From contig JBBSLP010000004.1 in NCBI GenBank assembly GCA_038255145.1, forward strand, positions 62,001-126,000: a stretch of DNA of 64,000 nt, in the 5' to 3' direction. Every line of letters starts with the position of its first letter. Positions within the stretch are counted from its first letter, which is position 1. The notes beneath the pieces are model-generated. The model had not been told where the DNA came from and searched no databases. It worked only from the letters and a program-made list of their open reading frames with translations. The stretch is from WHTX01 sp038255145 (GTDB lineage: Bacteria > Actinomycetota > Acidimicrobiia > Acidimicrobiales > CAIXPF01). Positions 32,086 to 40,009 of this stretch are shown here, piece after piece. The position numbers and the translations under genes are program-made.

Positions 32086-34395
32086 TCAGCTGTCGAGCTG
32101 GCCCAGTCGCAGCAGCAGGGTGAGGCCGAGGGCGTCCTCGATGCCGTCGTTGTCGGTCACCACGTACAGCTGGCCGTCGGCGGCCAACGCCACCCCCTCG
32201 GGCTTGTCAGGCACGACCCCGGGCAGCATGGCCCCCAGCTCGGGCAGCAGGTCGAGGACCAGCTCCTTGTCGACCGTGGGGGCGTCGTCCCAGGTCGCGG
32301 CCGGCTCGACCGTGGCCAGGTCCACCACGTAGAGGCGCTTGATGGCCGCAGCCCGGTCGCGCTGGTTGTCCCGCTCGAGCACCAGGGCCCGGCCGTCGGG
32401 CAGGGCGGTGAGCTCGGACAGCCCGACCCAGCCGCCGGCGGCCGACTCGACGCCGTCGAGGGCGTAGCGGGCGAAGGCCCACTGACCCGTTGCCGGGGTG
32501 TAACGCCCCAGGCGCACCTCGGCTTCGCCGCCCCACTGGCGCTGGAAGGCAACCCACACCTGCTCGTCATCGCCCTCGCCGAAGGTGGCGACACCCTCGT
32601 AGCCGTTGCTGGCCTGGAGGGCGGCCACCTCGGCCGGCAGCTCGATGACGTCCTCGACGGTGCCGTCGGCGGCCACGGACACCAGCTGGTTGGTCGTCTC
32701 CACCTCGGGCGCGGCACCAGTGCCTTCGCTGACCACCCAGAAGCCACCCTGGGGCCGCACGGCGATGCCTTCGAGGTCGAGGTCCACCGGCTCCCCGTCG
32801 AGGGTCAGCTCGGTGGCGGCCGTGACGACGGCGGGCTGGGCCGAGACGTCGAGGGTGAAGATGCGGCTGCGGCCGTAGTAGTTGTCCGGCACCCCGTACA
32901 GCACGTCGGCGTCGTTCGGATCACCGACCAGGCCCGACAACGTGCCCCAGGGCAGCGGGGCCCCGTCAGCATCATCACCACCGACCACCATCGGATAGGT
33001 CGGGGCCCCGTCCTGCAGCTGGTAGATGGCGATGTCCGACGCCAGGCCGTCATCGGGGGAAGCCTCGTCGGCCACCACGAACAGGTCACGCTGGGGGATG
33101 GCCAGCAGGCCTTCGGGGGCGATGCCAGTGGGCAGGAACTGGCGGAACACGGCAGGCTGGCCCGTGGACAGGTACTGGTAGACGGCCACGAAGTTGCCCC
33201 GCTCGTTGCCCACGAACACCAGGTCGTCGTGGCCGTAGCGGGCGACGGCGACGCCCTCGGGCTCGGACCCCTTGGCCTCGGAGCGCGACTCGGGGTAGTG
33301 ACCGTGGCGCACGGCCAGCTCGTCGATCGACGTGCCCGAGTCGAAGGTGACGTCGCCGTCCCAGTCGAACACGGTGAAGCCCCGGCTGCCGCCGTCGAGG
33401 TCACCCTCGTTGGCCGTGACCAGGCCCCCGCTGGGCGTCCAGGCGATGGCGTCGGGCTCGCGGGCGACGTCGGTGATGGTGTCGGTGAGGGAGATGACCC
33501 CGTCCTCGGTGGCGTCGACGCCCTCGAGGGTCACCGAACCGGCCGGGAAGTCGCTGCGGATGCGACCGGTGGCCAGGTCGACCAGCACGATGTGGTTGTT
33601 CTCCTGCAGCGTCACGGCCACGATGTTCCGGCCGTTGATGGCCACGAACTCGGGCTCGGGGTCCTCGGGGAAGCGGTCGGCGATGCCGGTCAGGTCGACG
33701 TTGCGGGTGGTCCACTGCGATGGCTCGCCCACCAGGTCCACGATGACCAGGCCGCCGGCCGGCAGCTGGGGCAGGCCCCCCTCGACACCGTCGACGGTCA
33801 CGTCCTCGTCGCGCTCGTTCTCGATGGCGATCGCCGCGTAGCGACCGTCGGCGCTCACGTCGATCGAGTCGGGCTGGCCGCCCAGGTCGAACGAGGCCAG
33901 CGGCGGGGCCGCCAGGTCGTCCAGGGACACGACCTCGAGCGTGCCGGCCGGTGCCGCCGTCGACTCGCTGCGGCTCACGGCCGCCAGCACCAGGTCGTTC
34001 CCCAGGGCGGCCACCGAGGTGACCTCACCACCCAGGTCGACGCGGCCGGCGGGGCGGGGACCGGCCGGGTCGGTGATGTCGACCACGCCGATTCCCTGCC
34101 CCACGCTGTCCCCGTAGACCAGGGTCATGCCGTCGTCCGTGGCGGTGACGATCTCGGCCACGGTGCTGCCGTTGTCATCGGGGAAGAAGGTGGCCACCCG
34201 CTGGAAGGACCGTTCGACCCCCAGGGTGGGGCCGCTGGGACCGCTCGGGCCATGGTGACCGGGGCGGCCGTGCTGCCCGGTGGCGCCGGCGCTGCCGGCC
34301 AACCCCAGGACCGGGGCCAGGATGGCGGCACCGAGCACCAGGCCCGCCGCTCGACGTCGGCGCCTTCGTCGATCTGGTCGGTTTAGGTCTTTCAC
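32086..34395 (-). CDS. Secreted phytase/esterase-like beta-propeller protein
   Basis: A 769-residue exported protein. A basic N terminus (RRRRRRRAAGLVLGAAILAPVLGLAGSAGA) forms the signal peptide. Residues 60-400 look like a beta-propeller (VVDITDPAGPRPAGRVDLGG, TVFDWDGDVTFDSG). The C-terminal half has the pattern of the esterase-like activity of phytase family (LDLEGIAVRPQGGFWVVSEG, GYEGVATFGEGDDEQVWVAFQ, DKPEGVALAADGQLYVVTDN). GTG at 34395 with a GAGGAG site. It is a candidate phosphoester scavenger; PHO-like units lie 67 bases upstream. The biochemical activity is inferred. Confidence 0.82.
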   Translation of the reverse strand: MKDLNRPDRRRRRRRAAGLVLGAAILAPVLGLAGSAGATGQHGRPGHHGPSGPSGPTLGVERSFQRVATFFPDDNGSTVAEIVTATDDGMTLVYGDSVGQGIGVVDITDPAGPRPAGRVDLGGEVTSVAALGNDLVLAAVSRSESTAAPAGTLEVVSLDDLAAPPLASFDLGGQPDSIDVSADGRYAAIAIENERDEDVTVDGVEGGLPQLPAGGLVIVDLVGEPSQWTTRNVDLTGIADRFPEDPEPEFVAINGRNIVAVTLQENNHIVLVDLATGRIRSDFPAGSVTLEGVDATEDGVISLTDTITDVAREPDAIAWTPSGGLVTANEGDLDGGSRGFTVFDWDGDVTFDSGTSIDELAVRHGHYPESRSEAKGSEPEGVAVARYGHDDLVFVGNERGNFVAVYQYLSTGQPAVFRQFLPTGIAPEGLLAIPQRDLFVVADEASPDDGLASDIAIYQLQDGAPTYPMVVGGDDADGAPLPWGTLSGLVGDPNDADVLYGVPDNYYGRSRIFTLDVSAQPAVVTAATELTLDGEPVDLDLEGIAVRPQGGFWVVSEGTGAAPEVETTNQLVSVAADGTVEDVIELPAEVAALQASNGYEGVATFGEGDDEQVWVAFQRQWGGEAEVRLGRYTPATGQWAFARYALDGVESAAGGWVGLSELTALPDGRALVLERDNQRDRAAAIKRLYVVDLATVEPAATWDDAPTVDKELVLDLLPELGAMLPGVVPDKPEGVALAADGQLYVVTDNDGIEDALGLTLLLRLGQLDS

Positions 34396-34411
34396 CGTGA
34401 CTCCTCAGCTC

Positions 34412-34433
34412 GGCTGTCGTAGCGGCGACAGCC
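34412..34433. promoter_or_regulatory. Small hairpin in the leader of the phytase-like gene
   Basis: An eight-base perfect inverted repeat, GGCTGTCG and CGACAGCC, with loop TAGCGG. It lies 16 bases before the GTG, between the PHO-like box and the start. Function unknown. Confidence 0.4.
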
Positions 34434-34462
34434 CACAGGAAGCGGTCGAACCGCAGCCGTCT

Positions 34463-34495
34463 CCGAGGTGGCGGCGGGGTGTCCACGGCGTGAAC
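34463..34495 (-). promoter_or_regulatory. Candidate PHO box before the phytase-like gene
   Basis: Read on the minus strand: GTTCACGCCGT, GGACACCCCGC and CGCCACCTCGG in 11-base phase, each matching the PHO unit at 8 of 11. The box ends 67 bases upstream of the GTG at 34395. Confidence 0.5.
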
Positions 34496-34565
34496 TCCAC
34501 CCCGACGGGGGTCAGGGCTTCGGCGCAACGGCCGCTCGACCCATCGGGTTCCCAGCGTGGGCCGG

Positions 34566-35003
34566 CTACTCCGAACCGGCGGGCGCCGTGGCCCCGGGGC
34601 GGTGCAGGCCGGGGATCGTCAGCTCGGGGCCGCTCAGCACGAGCGACCCGCCCGGCATCTCGGCCAGGAGCAACGGGGTCGAGCGGTGGCACCAGGCGTC
34701 GAGCACGGCGAGGTGCTCGGGGACCGGGTCCCCGCTCCTCAGGGTGCTGACGTGCAGCTGCGGGGCGCGGTGGTGGGCGAGGGCGAGGCGGGCGCCACGC
34801 GGCTCTCGGGTCACCTCCAGCAGCACGACCTCGTCGCCGAAGAGGTACGGCGTCAGGGTCGGCTCGTCCGGCCACGGCGCGTCGAGCAGGGCCAAAGCCT
34901 GGATCCAGCGCATGCGCACGGACCACGGCAGGGCGACGAGCCCGACGACGAGGGCCCCGGCCGTCACACAGCTCACCAGCAACGCGAGCAGTTGCATCAA
35001 CAC
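34566..35003 (-). CDS. Small membrane-anchored hypothetical protein
   Basis: A 145-residue protein with one N-terminal membrane helix (LLALLVSCVTAGALVVGLVAL) and a soluble part outside or inside the cell (TPYLFGDEVVLLEVTREPRG, HVSTLRSGDPVPEHLAVLDAW). I do not recognise the family. Two ATGs at 35003 and 34997 are both possible starts. PHO-like units lie 70 bases upstream, which would link it to the phosphorus genes around it. Confidence 0.6.
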   Translation of the reverse strand: MLMQLLALLVSCVTAGALVVGLVALPWSVRMRWIQALALLDAPWPDEPTLTPYLFGDEVVLLEVTREPRGARLALAHHRAPQLHVSTLRSGDPVPEHLAVLDAWCHRSTPLLLAEMPGGSLVLSGPELTIPGLHRPGATAPAGSE

Positions 35004-35318
35004 CCCTCTGCCCGAGCGGGGACGGAGAACGTCGTGGAGACGGTCCGGGCAACGTAGGTCCGTCGGCCGTCACCGAGGTGACGGCCGGGGGCCAACGAGG
35101 TGAACAGGTCGGGAACGGGGACCGACCTTCCCGGGCCCCGGTCGGCGGCATCGGCTCGGGCCCGTCGGCATCTGCTCGCGCCGCTCTCCCCGCGTCCGGG
35201 TCGATCCGACGTCCCTCCTCGCGTCCCAGGCGACGGGCTCGTTGCGCCCGCCGGTACGTCGGGTGAACAGCGGGCGCAGCTCCTCCAGCGGTCGCCGGGC
35301 CCCAGGTAGGAAGCGGAG
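35004..35318. other. Divergent regulatory region between the small membrane protein and the phosphonate cluster
   Basis: No gene is seen. It contains the minus-strand PHO-like box (35073-35105), which also forms a short perfect inverted repeat CCGTCACC/GGTGACGG. A single minus-strand GTTCACCCGAC lies at 35258-35268. The promoter of the phosphonate cluster should lie here. Confidence 0.5.
35073..35105 (-). promoter_or_regulatory. Candidate PHO box before the small membrane protein gene
   Basis: On the minus strand: GTTCACCTCGT (9 of 11), TGGCCCCCGGC (7) and CGTCACCTCGG (9), in 11-base phase. It ends 70 bases upstream of the ATG at 35003. Confidence 0.5.
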
Positions 35319-36452
35319 ATGGATCGAGTGGTCATCGTCGGAGGTGGCGTCCTCGGCACCATGCACGCCCTGATGGCGCGCCGTCGTGGGCTCGAGGTGC
35401 TGCACCTCGAGCGCGACCCCGCCCCCCGCCGTGCGTCGGTGCGCAACTTCGGGCTGGTGTGGGTGAGCGGGCGGGCGCCGGGGGCCGAGCTGGCCCTGGC
35501 CCTGCGCTCGCGGGCTCTGTGGGCCCACATCGGTCGGTTGGCGCCCGACGTCGGGCTCCGGGCCGACGGGTCACTCACCGTGGCCCTCGATCCCGCCGAG
35601 CTGGCGGTGATGGACGCTGCCGCCAACGCCGCCGATGCCGCCGAGCGGGGCCTGGTCCTGCTCGACCCCGACGAGGCCCGGGTGTGCAACCCCGCCCTGG
35701 GCGGTCCCATGCTCGGCGCCTTGTGGTGCGCCACCGACGCCGTGGTCGAGCCCGGGCAGGTCCTCGGCGCCGTACGGGCCCACCTCGAGCGGTGCGGGGG
35801 CTACCGGTTCCTGCCCGGCCGATCGGTCGTCGACGTGGCGCCCGGCTGGGTCCGGGACCACACCGGCGAGCGTCACGACGGCCACCTGGTCGTGCTGTGC
35901 CCCGGCGACGCCTACCAGGGACCCGGGGCACAGGCCCTGGGCGCGCCGGCGGGGCTGCGGCGGTGCCGGCTGCAGATGCTGCAGACCGAACCGCTCGACG
36001 AGCAGGTCACCACGGCGGTGGCCGACGGTGATTCGCTCCGCTACTACCCCGCCTTCCGGTCCCACCTGTGCGCCACGCCCCTGCCCGCCCAGCCCGAGGT
36101 GGCGGCCCGGCACCACGCCCAGCTGCTGCTCGTGCAGCGGGCTGATGGAGCGCTGACCATCGGCGACACCCACGCCTACGACGAGCCCTTTGACTTCGCC
36201 CTCGACGAGCTCCCCAGCGCCCACCTGCTGGCGCGCGCCGAGGCCATCCTCGGTCGGACCCTGCCTCCGGTCCGCCGTCGCTGGGCCGGTGTGTACGCCC
36301 AGAGGTTGGACGAGGCCATCTGCCACCGGGAGGAGCTCGCGCCCGGGGTGGTGCTGGTGACCGGCGCCGGCGGACGGGGCATGACGCTGGCCCCGGCCCT
36401 GGCCGAGCAGACCCTGGTGCAGCTGGGCTTCGACGCCGAGGCGGTCAGATGA
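35319..36452 (+). CDS. TIGR03364-type FAD-dependent oxidoreductase of phosphonate catabolism
   Basis: A 377-residue DAO-fold flavoprotein. The FAD-binding motif VVIVGGGVLGTMHALMARRRG is split by family-typical RASVRNFGLVWVSGR, and the C terminus carries VVLVTGAGGRGMTLAPALAEQ. This subfamily occurs almost only with phosphonate genes. Related enzymes (the PbfC/PbfD type) oxidise 2-aminoethylphosphonate or its N-methyl form to phosphonoacetaldehyde. It is the first gene of a coupled pair with the HAD hydrolase (ATGA overlap). No PhnW transaminase is present, so this oxidase would supply the aldehyde. Confidence 0.85.
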   Translation: MDRVVIVGGGVLGTMHALMARRRGLEVLHLERDPAPRRASVRNFGLVWVSGRAPGAELALALRSRALWAHIGRLAPDVGLRADGSLTVALDPAELAVMDAAANAADAAERGLVLLDPDEARVCNPALGGPMLGALWCATDAVVEPGQVLGAVRAHLERCGGYRFLPGRSVVDVAPGWVRDHTGERHDGHLVVLCPGDAYQGPGAQALGAPAGLRRCRLQMLQTEPLDEQVTTAVADGDSLRYYPAFRSHLCATPLPAQPEVAARHHAQLLLVQRADGALTIGDTHAYDEPFDFALDELPSAHLLARAEAILGRTLPPVRRRWAGVYAQRLDEAICHREELAPGVVLVTGAGGRGMTLAPALAEQTLVQLGFDAEAVR

Positions 36453-36484
36453 GCGACGGTGGTCCGATGAGCGACGGTGGTGCG
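36449..36484 (+). repeat. Tandem 18-base duplication at the HAD gene start
   Basis: ATGAGCGACGGTGGTCCG is followed directly by a copy differing at one base. Each copy supplies a start codon, and a third ATG follows at 36485. The duplication lengthens the N terminus by six residues without affecting the frame. Confidence 0.92.
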
Positions 36485-37216
36485 ATGACGGGATCGACGA
36501 ACGCCGGTGGGGAAGGTCTGGGCGCCGACCTTGAGCGCATCACCCTGGTGTGCCTGGACATGGCGGGCACGACGGTGGCCGACGACGGCACCGTCGAGGC
36601 TGCGTTCCTGGCCGCCATGACGTCGTCGGGGGTGACCGACGACGTCGAGCTCGAGCGGGCGCTGGCCTACGTGCGCGAGACCATGGGCCGGTCCAAGATC
36701 GACGTCTTCCGCCACCTGGCCGACGGGGACCTGTCCCAGGCCCAGCTGCTGAACGTGCGCTTCGAATCGGCCTACGCCGACATCGTGGCCCGGGGCGACG
36801 TGGCCGCCATGCCCGGTGCCCGTGAGGCGCTCGACGAGCTGCGGGCAGACGGTCGGGCCACTTGTCTGACCACGGGGTTCGCCCCGGCCACCAGGGACGC
36901 CATCCTCGATGCCCTGGGCTGGTGGGACGCGGTGGACCTGGCCCTGTCCCCGGCCGACGCCGGCCGCGGTCGCCCGTGGCCGGACATGATCCTCACCGCC
37001 GTGCTCCGCCTGGGCATCGACGCCGTGCAGGCCGTGGCCGTGGCTGGGGACACGACCAGTGACCTCGAATCGGGGACCCGGGCCGGGGCCGGGGTCGTGG
37101 CCGGCGTGCTCACCGGCGCGCATGACCGCGACCGCCTGGCCTCGGCCCCCCACACCCACCTGCTGTCCTCGGTCACCGAGCTGCCGGCGCTGCTGCGCAT
37201 CCAGTCCGCCCGCTGA
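36449..37216 (+). CDS. Phosphonatase-like HAD hydrolase (TIGR03351 type)
   Basis: A 255-residue HAD-superfamily enzyme related to phosphonoacetaldehyde hydrolase. The nucleophile motif is LVCLDMAGTTVADDG (D37), the cap segment is YVRETMGRSKIDVFRHL, the second motif is LTTGF, and the acidic motif is VAVAGDTTSDLESG. It would cleave phosphonoacetaldehyde or a related phosphonate or phosphate ester. The start overlaps the FAD oxidase stop. The N terminus is a perfect duplication, leaving three in-frame ATGs (36449, 36467, 36485); the catalytic part begins about 30 residues in. Confidence 0.85.
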   Translation: MSDGGPMSDGGAMTGSTNAGGEGLGADLERITLVCLDMAGTTVADDGTVEAAFLAAMTSSGVTDDVELERALAYVRETMGRSKIDVFRHLADGDLSQAQLLNVRFESAYADIVARGDVAAMPGAREALDELRADGRATCLTTGFAPATRDAILDALGWWDAVDLALSPADAGRGRPWPDMILTAVLRLGIDAVQAVAVAGDTTSDLESGTRAGAGVVAGVLTGAHDRDRLASAPHTHLLSSVTELPALLRIQSAR

Positions 37217-37247
37217 GCGTCCCCGCCACCGGACCCGCGCCGTCCGC

Positions 37248-37841
37248 TCAGCCCGCCGTCCGGCGCCCGGCCACGATGACGAGCACCTGGCACCAGCTGG
37301 CCACGGTGGGTACGACAGCGCCGGGCACCTTGGCGTCGTCGTCGGCCCGGCGCAGGGCGACGAGGGCGGCGTGGTCGGGATCGGCCTCGAAGCGGGCTCG
37401 CTCGGTGCGGTCCATGGGCCCGCCCTGGCGCACGAGGGTGGCCCGGCTGTCGGCGCTGAGCGGGCAGCTGGGGTCCATGGTCACCAGGAAGCGCTTGGCG
37501 TCGACGTGGCCGGCGACCAGGCGGGCGACGCGAGGGCCCAGGAGGGGTGCGACCAGATCGGCGGAGGCCCGGGCGTGGTCCTCGTCACGGGCGCCGAAGC
37601 GGGCCGCGCTGGCCAGGTCGTGGACCAGCCCGGCCGCCTGCAGCTCGAGGTCGTCGGGGTGGCGGGCGGCCAGCAGCGCACCGCACTGCAGGAGGTGGTC
37701 GAGGACGGGCACGTCGTCGTCGCCGCAGTCGCCGACGATGCTGGCCAGGGCGGCGGTGAGCTGGCGCACGGTGGTGAAGGAGCGGGTCACCCGCTGATCA
37801 TCCGCGGTCAGGACCGGGGCCGCAGCGGTGATCGCCGACAC
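37248..37841 (-). CDS. HD-domain phosphonate oxygenase-like protein (PhnZ/TIGR03276 type)
   Basis: A 197-residue HD-domain protein of the group found in phosphonate operons. Metal residues: H49 (LDHLLQCGALLA), H74-D75 (GLVHDL), then DHARASADLVAPLLG and GHVDAKRF, and a C-terminal RRADDDAKVPG. PhnZ-type enzymes are mixed-valent di-iron oxygenases that cleave the C-P bond of hydroxylated aminoethylphosphonate to glycine and phosphate. The GTG at 37841 has GGGAGG upstream; another GTG nine codons earlier is possible. It converges on the HAD gene and is divergent from the transporter operon. Confidence 0.85.
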   Translation of the reverse strand: MSAITAAAPVLTADDQRVTRSFTTVRQLTAALASIVGDCGDDDVPVLDHLLQCGALLAARHPDDLELQAAGLVHDLASAARFGARDEDHARASADLVAPLLGPRVARLVAGHVDAKRFLVTMDPSCPLSADSRATLVRQGGPMDRTERARFEADPDHAALVALRRADDDAKVPGAVVPTVASWCQVLVIVAGRRTAG

Positions 37842-37862
37842 TTCCCCCCGCCTCCCCGCCGA

Positions 37863-37895
37863 CGTCACCGGACCGGCCCCTGACGTTCACCGGCG
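37863..37895 (+). promoter_or_regulatory. Candidate PHO box before the phosphonate ABC operon
   Basis: CGTCACCGGAC, CGGCCCCTGAC and GTTCACCGGCG (10 of 11) in 11-base phase. It ends 45 bases before the GTG at 37941, in the divergent region shared with the HD-domain gene. Confidence 0.5.
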
Positions 37896-37940
37896 CCTGT
37901 TGGGATGCCCCCAGTTCGACGTATCCCCTGGGAGGGCGCC

Positions 37941-39113
37941 GTGAGGGTCAGCGTGAAGAACGGGACGGGCTGGACGGGTCGGGCCGTGGCGGTGGCCGCC
38001 GTGGCCGCCCTGCTGCTCGGCGCCTGCGGGGAGGGAGGCGACACCGGCGAGGGTGCCGCCGCCGGCGTCAGTGACACCGGCGTGGCCGCCACCACCCCGC
38101 CCAACGTGGCCAAGGCCAAGGAGCAGGCGGCCAAGTTCCGCACCCTGGGCATGCCCGACGACTGGTTGAACTTCGGTGCCTTCTACACATCGGTGTGCAC
38201 CACCTACGACCTGGGCTGCACCGGTTCGGGCACCGGACCCAACCGGCAGGACACCGACATGTCCTCGGCCGAGGAGATCGCCGCCTTCGCCGATGAGCCC
38301 ACCAACCCGGCGCTGTGCGCCGACATCGGCATCTTCTTCGGCCAGGTGGCCGAGGCCGAAGGCGTCACCCTCGACTACCTGCCCGAGGCGGCGGCCAAGC
38401 TGCCCGCCCCCTACAAGGCGGCCACGGGCGGCTGGGTGGCGACGGGCGTGGGCGTCATCTCCATCCTGGCCAACGAGGACCGGCTGGCCCAACTGGGCGT
38501 GGCCCCGCCGAAGAGCTTCGCCGACCTGCTGGAGCCGCGGTACAAGGGCCTCGTCTCCATGTCCGACCCCACCTCGTCGGGCACCGGGCAGGCCACGGTC
38601 TTCTCGGCGGCCGCGGCCCTGGGCGGCGGTGAGGTCGACCTCGACGCCGCCTTCGATTACTTCAAGGAGCTGCGCGGCAACCTCACCCAGCTCGAGTACT
38701 CCAACGACCTGCTGGAGAAGGGCGACATCCCCATCGCCCTGCGCTACGACTTCGTCGGCCTCATCGCCGCCGCGGCCATGCAGGGCCGGGGCGTGAACGC
38801 CACCGTCACCGTCCCCGCCGAGGGCGGCATCTACGCCCCCTCGGCCACCATGTGCAACGCCAACACCGACAAGCCCGACCTGGCCAAGCTGGTGCTGGAC
38901 CACTCCCTGTCGGACGAGGGCCAGCTGGCCTTCGCCGAGTACGGCGCCCGCCCGGTGCGCTACGTGCTCGGCGACCTCGACGTGCCCGACGCGGCCAAGG
39001 CGGGGTGGCTACCCGACAGCCAGTACGCCAAGGTCATCTCCCTCGACGAGAGCCAAGGCTGGCCCGATCCGGCGGACATCGCCGAGCGGTGGGAGAACGA
39101 GGTGCTGGCCTGA
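37941..39113 (+). CDS. Phosphonate (2-aminoethylphosphonate-type) ABC transporter substrate-binding lipoprotein
   Basis: A 390-residue exported solute-binding protein of the iron/2-aminoethylphosphonate class. Lipoprotein signal: VAVAAVAALLLGACGEGG. The body has EPRYKGLVSMSDPTSSGTGQ, DLLEKGDIPIALRYDF and VPAEGGIYAPSATMCN. The GTG at 37941 follows GGGAGG. It is the first gene of a five-gene run with overlaps: binding protein, two permeases, ATPase and an alkaline-phosphatase-fold hydrolase. The phosphonate call comes from class plus neighbouring catabolic genes. Confidence 0.85.
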   Translation: MRVSVKNGTGWTGRAVAVAAVAALLLGACGEGGDTGEGAAAGVSDTGVAATTPPNVAKAKEQAAKFRTLGMPDDWLNFGAFYTSVCTTYDLGCTGSGTGPNRQDTDMSSAEEIAAFADEPTNPALCADIGIFFGQVAEAEGVTLDYLPEAAAKLPAPYKAATGGWVATGVGVISILANEDRLAQLGVAPPKSFADLLEPRYKGLVSMSDPTSSGTGQATVFSAAAALGGGEVDLDAAFDYFKELRGNLTQLEYSNDLLEKGDIPIALRYDFVGLIAAAAMQGRGVNATVTVPAEGGIYAPSATMCNANTDKPDLAKLVLDHSLSDEGQLAFAEYGARPVRYVLGDLDVPDAAKAGWLPDSQYAKVISLDESQGWPDPADIAERWENEVLA

Positions 39114-40009
39114 CCGCCACCGCGGCCCCCGGCGCCACCGTCGCGGCCCGCCTGCGGCGCCTGGTCCTCGACTGGGCGCCGCTGGTGCCGTTCCTGGTGG
39201 TGGCCGGCGGGTTGCTCGTCGGCTCGGGCCTGTGGCTCATCCGCACCAGCCTGGAGGGAACCGACGGCGGCTGGTCCCTGCAGGCGTGGCGGGACATCCT
39301 CGCCCCCGGCCTGAACCGCACGGCCATCCTGCGCTCGCTGCGGCTCTCGGTCACCGTCGCCGTCCTCGCTGCGCTGGTGGGCACGCCGCTGGCCTGGTTC
39401 GTCGGCCACCTGGCCGGGCGCGGTCGCACGCTGTCCATGGCCCTCATGAACGTGGCCGCCAACTTCGGCGGCGCCCCCCTGGCCATCGCCTTCGTCTCCA
39501 CCATCGGCACCCTCGGCTTCGTCCGCCTCCTGCTCGACGACTGGTTCGGCGTCGGCCTGCCTGTGGACCTGCTGTCGTTCCGGGGCTACGTGCTCGTGTT
39601 CCTCTACTTCGTCGTCCCGCTGTACGTGCTCCTGGTCCTGCCGGCCATGGGCTCGCTGCGGGCCGAGCTGTGGGAGGCGGCCCAGACCTCGTCCGCCACC
39701 CGCTGGCAGTTCTGGCGCCACGTCGGCGTGCCCGTGCTGGGCCCGTTCGTGGCCGCGGGCACGACGCTGGCCTTCGCCTGGTCCATCGGCCAGTACTCGG
39801 TGATCGCCGCCCTCACCGGCTCAAGCTCGAACGAGCAGCTCATCACCACCCGGATCGCCTCGTTCCTGGGCAGCGCCACAGGGGGCAGCAACCGGTTCCA
39901 GCGTGCCGCGGCCATGTCGGTGCTGCTCATGATCATCGCCGGTGGTTCGCTGCTCCTCTACCGGCTGCTCGTGCGCCGGTCGCTGGCCCACCTGCGGGAC
40001 ACGCCATGA
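39110..40009 (+). CDS. ABC transporter permease 1 (probable CTG start)
   Basis: A 299-residue permease with six helices and the inner-membrane loop signature ELWEAAQTSSATRWQFWRHVGVP (EAA motif), then FAWSIGQYSVIAALTG. The beginning, TATAAPGATVAARLRRLVLDW, has no ATG, GTG or TTG near the expected start. CTG at 39110 overlaps the upstream stop (CTGA), has GAGG seven bases before it and fits the spacing of the other genes here. If CTG is not used, the first alternative is an internal GTG about 25 codons later that would trim the N terminus. Confidence 0.82.
   Translation: MTATAAPGATVAARLRRLVLDWAPLVPFLVVAGGLLVGSGLWLIRTSLEGTDGGWSLQAWRDILAPGLNRTAILRSLRLSVTVAVLAALVGTPLAWFVGHLAGRGRTLSMALMNVAANFGGAPLAIAFVSTIGTLGFVRLLLDDWFGVGLPVDLLSFRGYVLVFLYFVVPLYVLLVLPAMGSLRAELWEAAQTSSATRWQFWRHVGVPVLGPFVAAGTTLAFAWSIGQYSVIAALTGSSSNEQLITTRIASFLGSATGGSNRFQRAAAMSVLLMIIAGGSLLLYRLLVRRSLAHLRDTP

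Noticed and set aside
35258..35268. GTTCACCCGAC on the minus strand as a PHO box for the phosphonate catabolic genes
   Set aside because: A single unit, opposite to the gene direction, with no phased neighbours.
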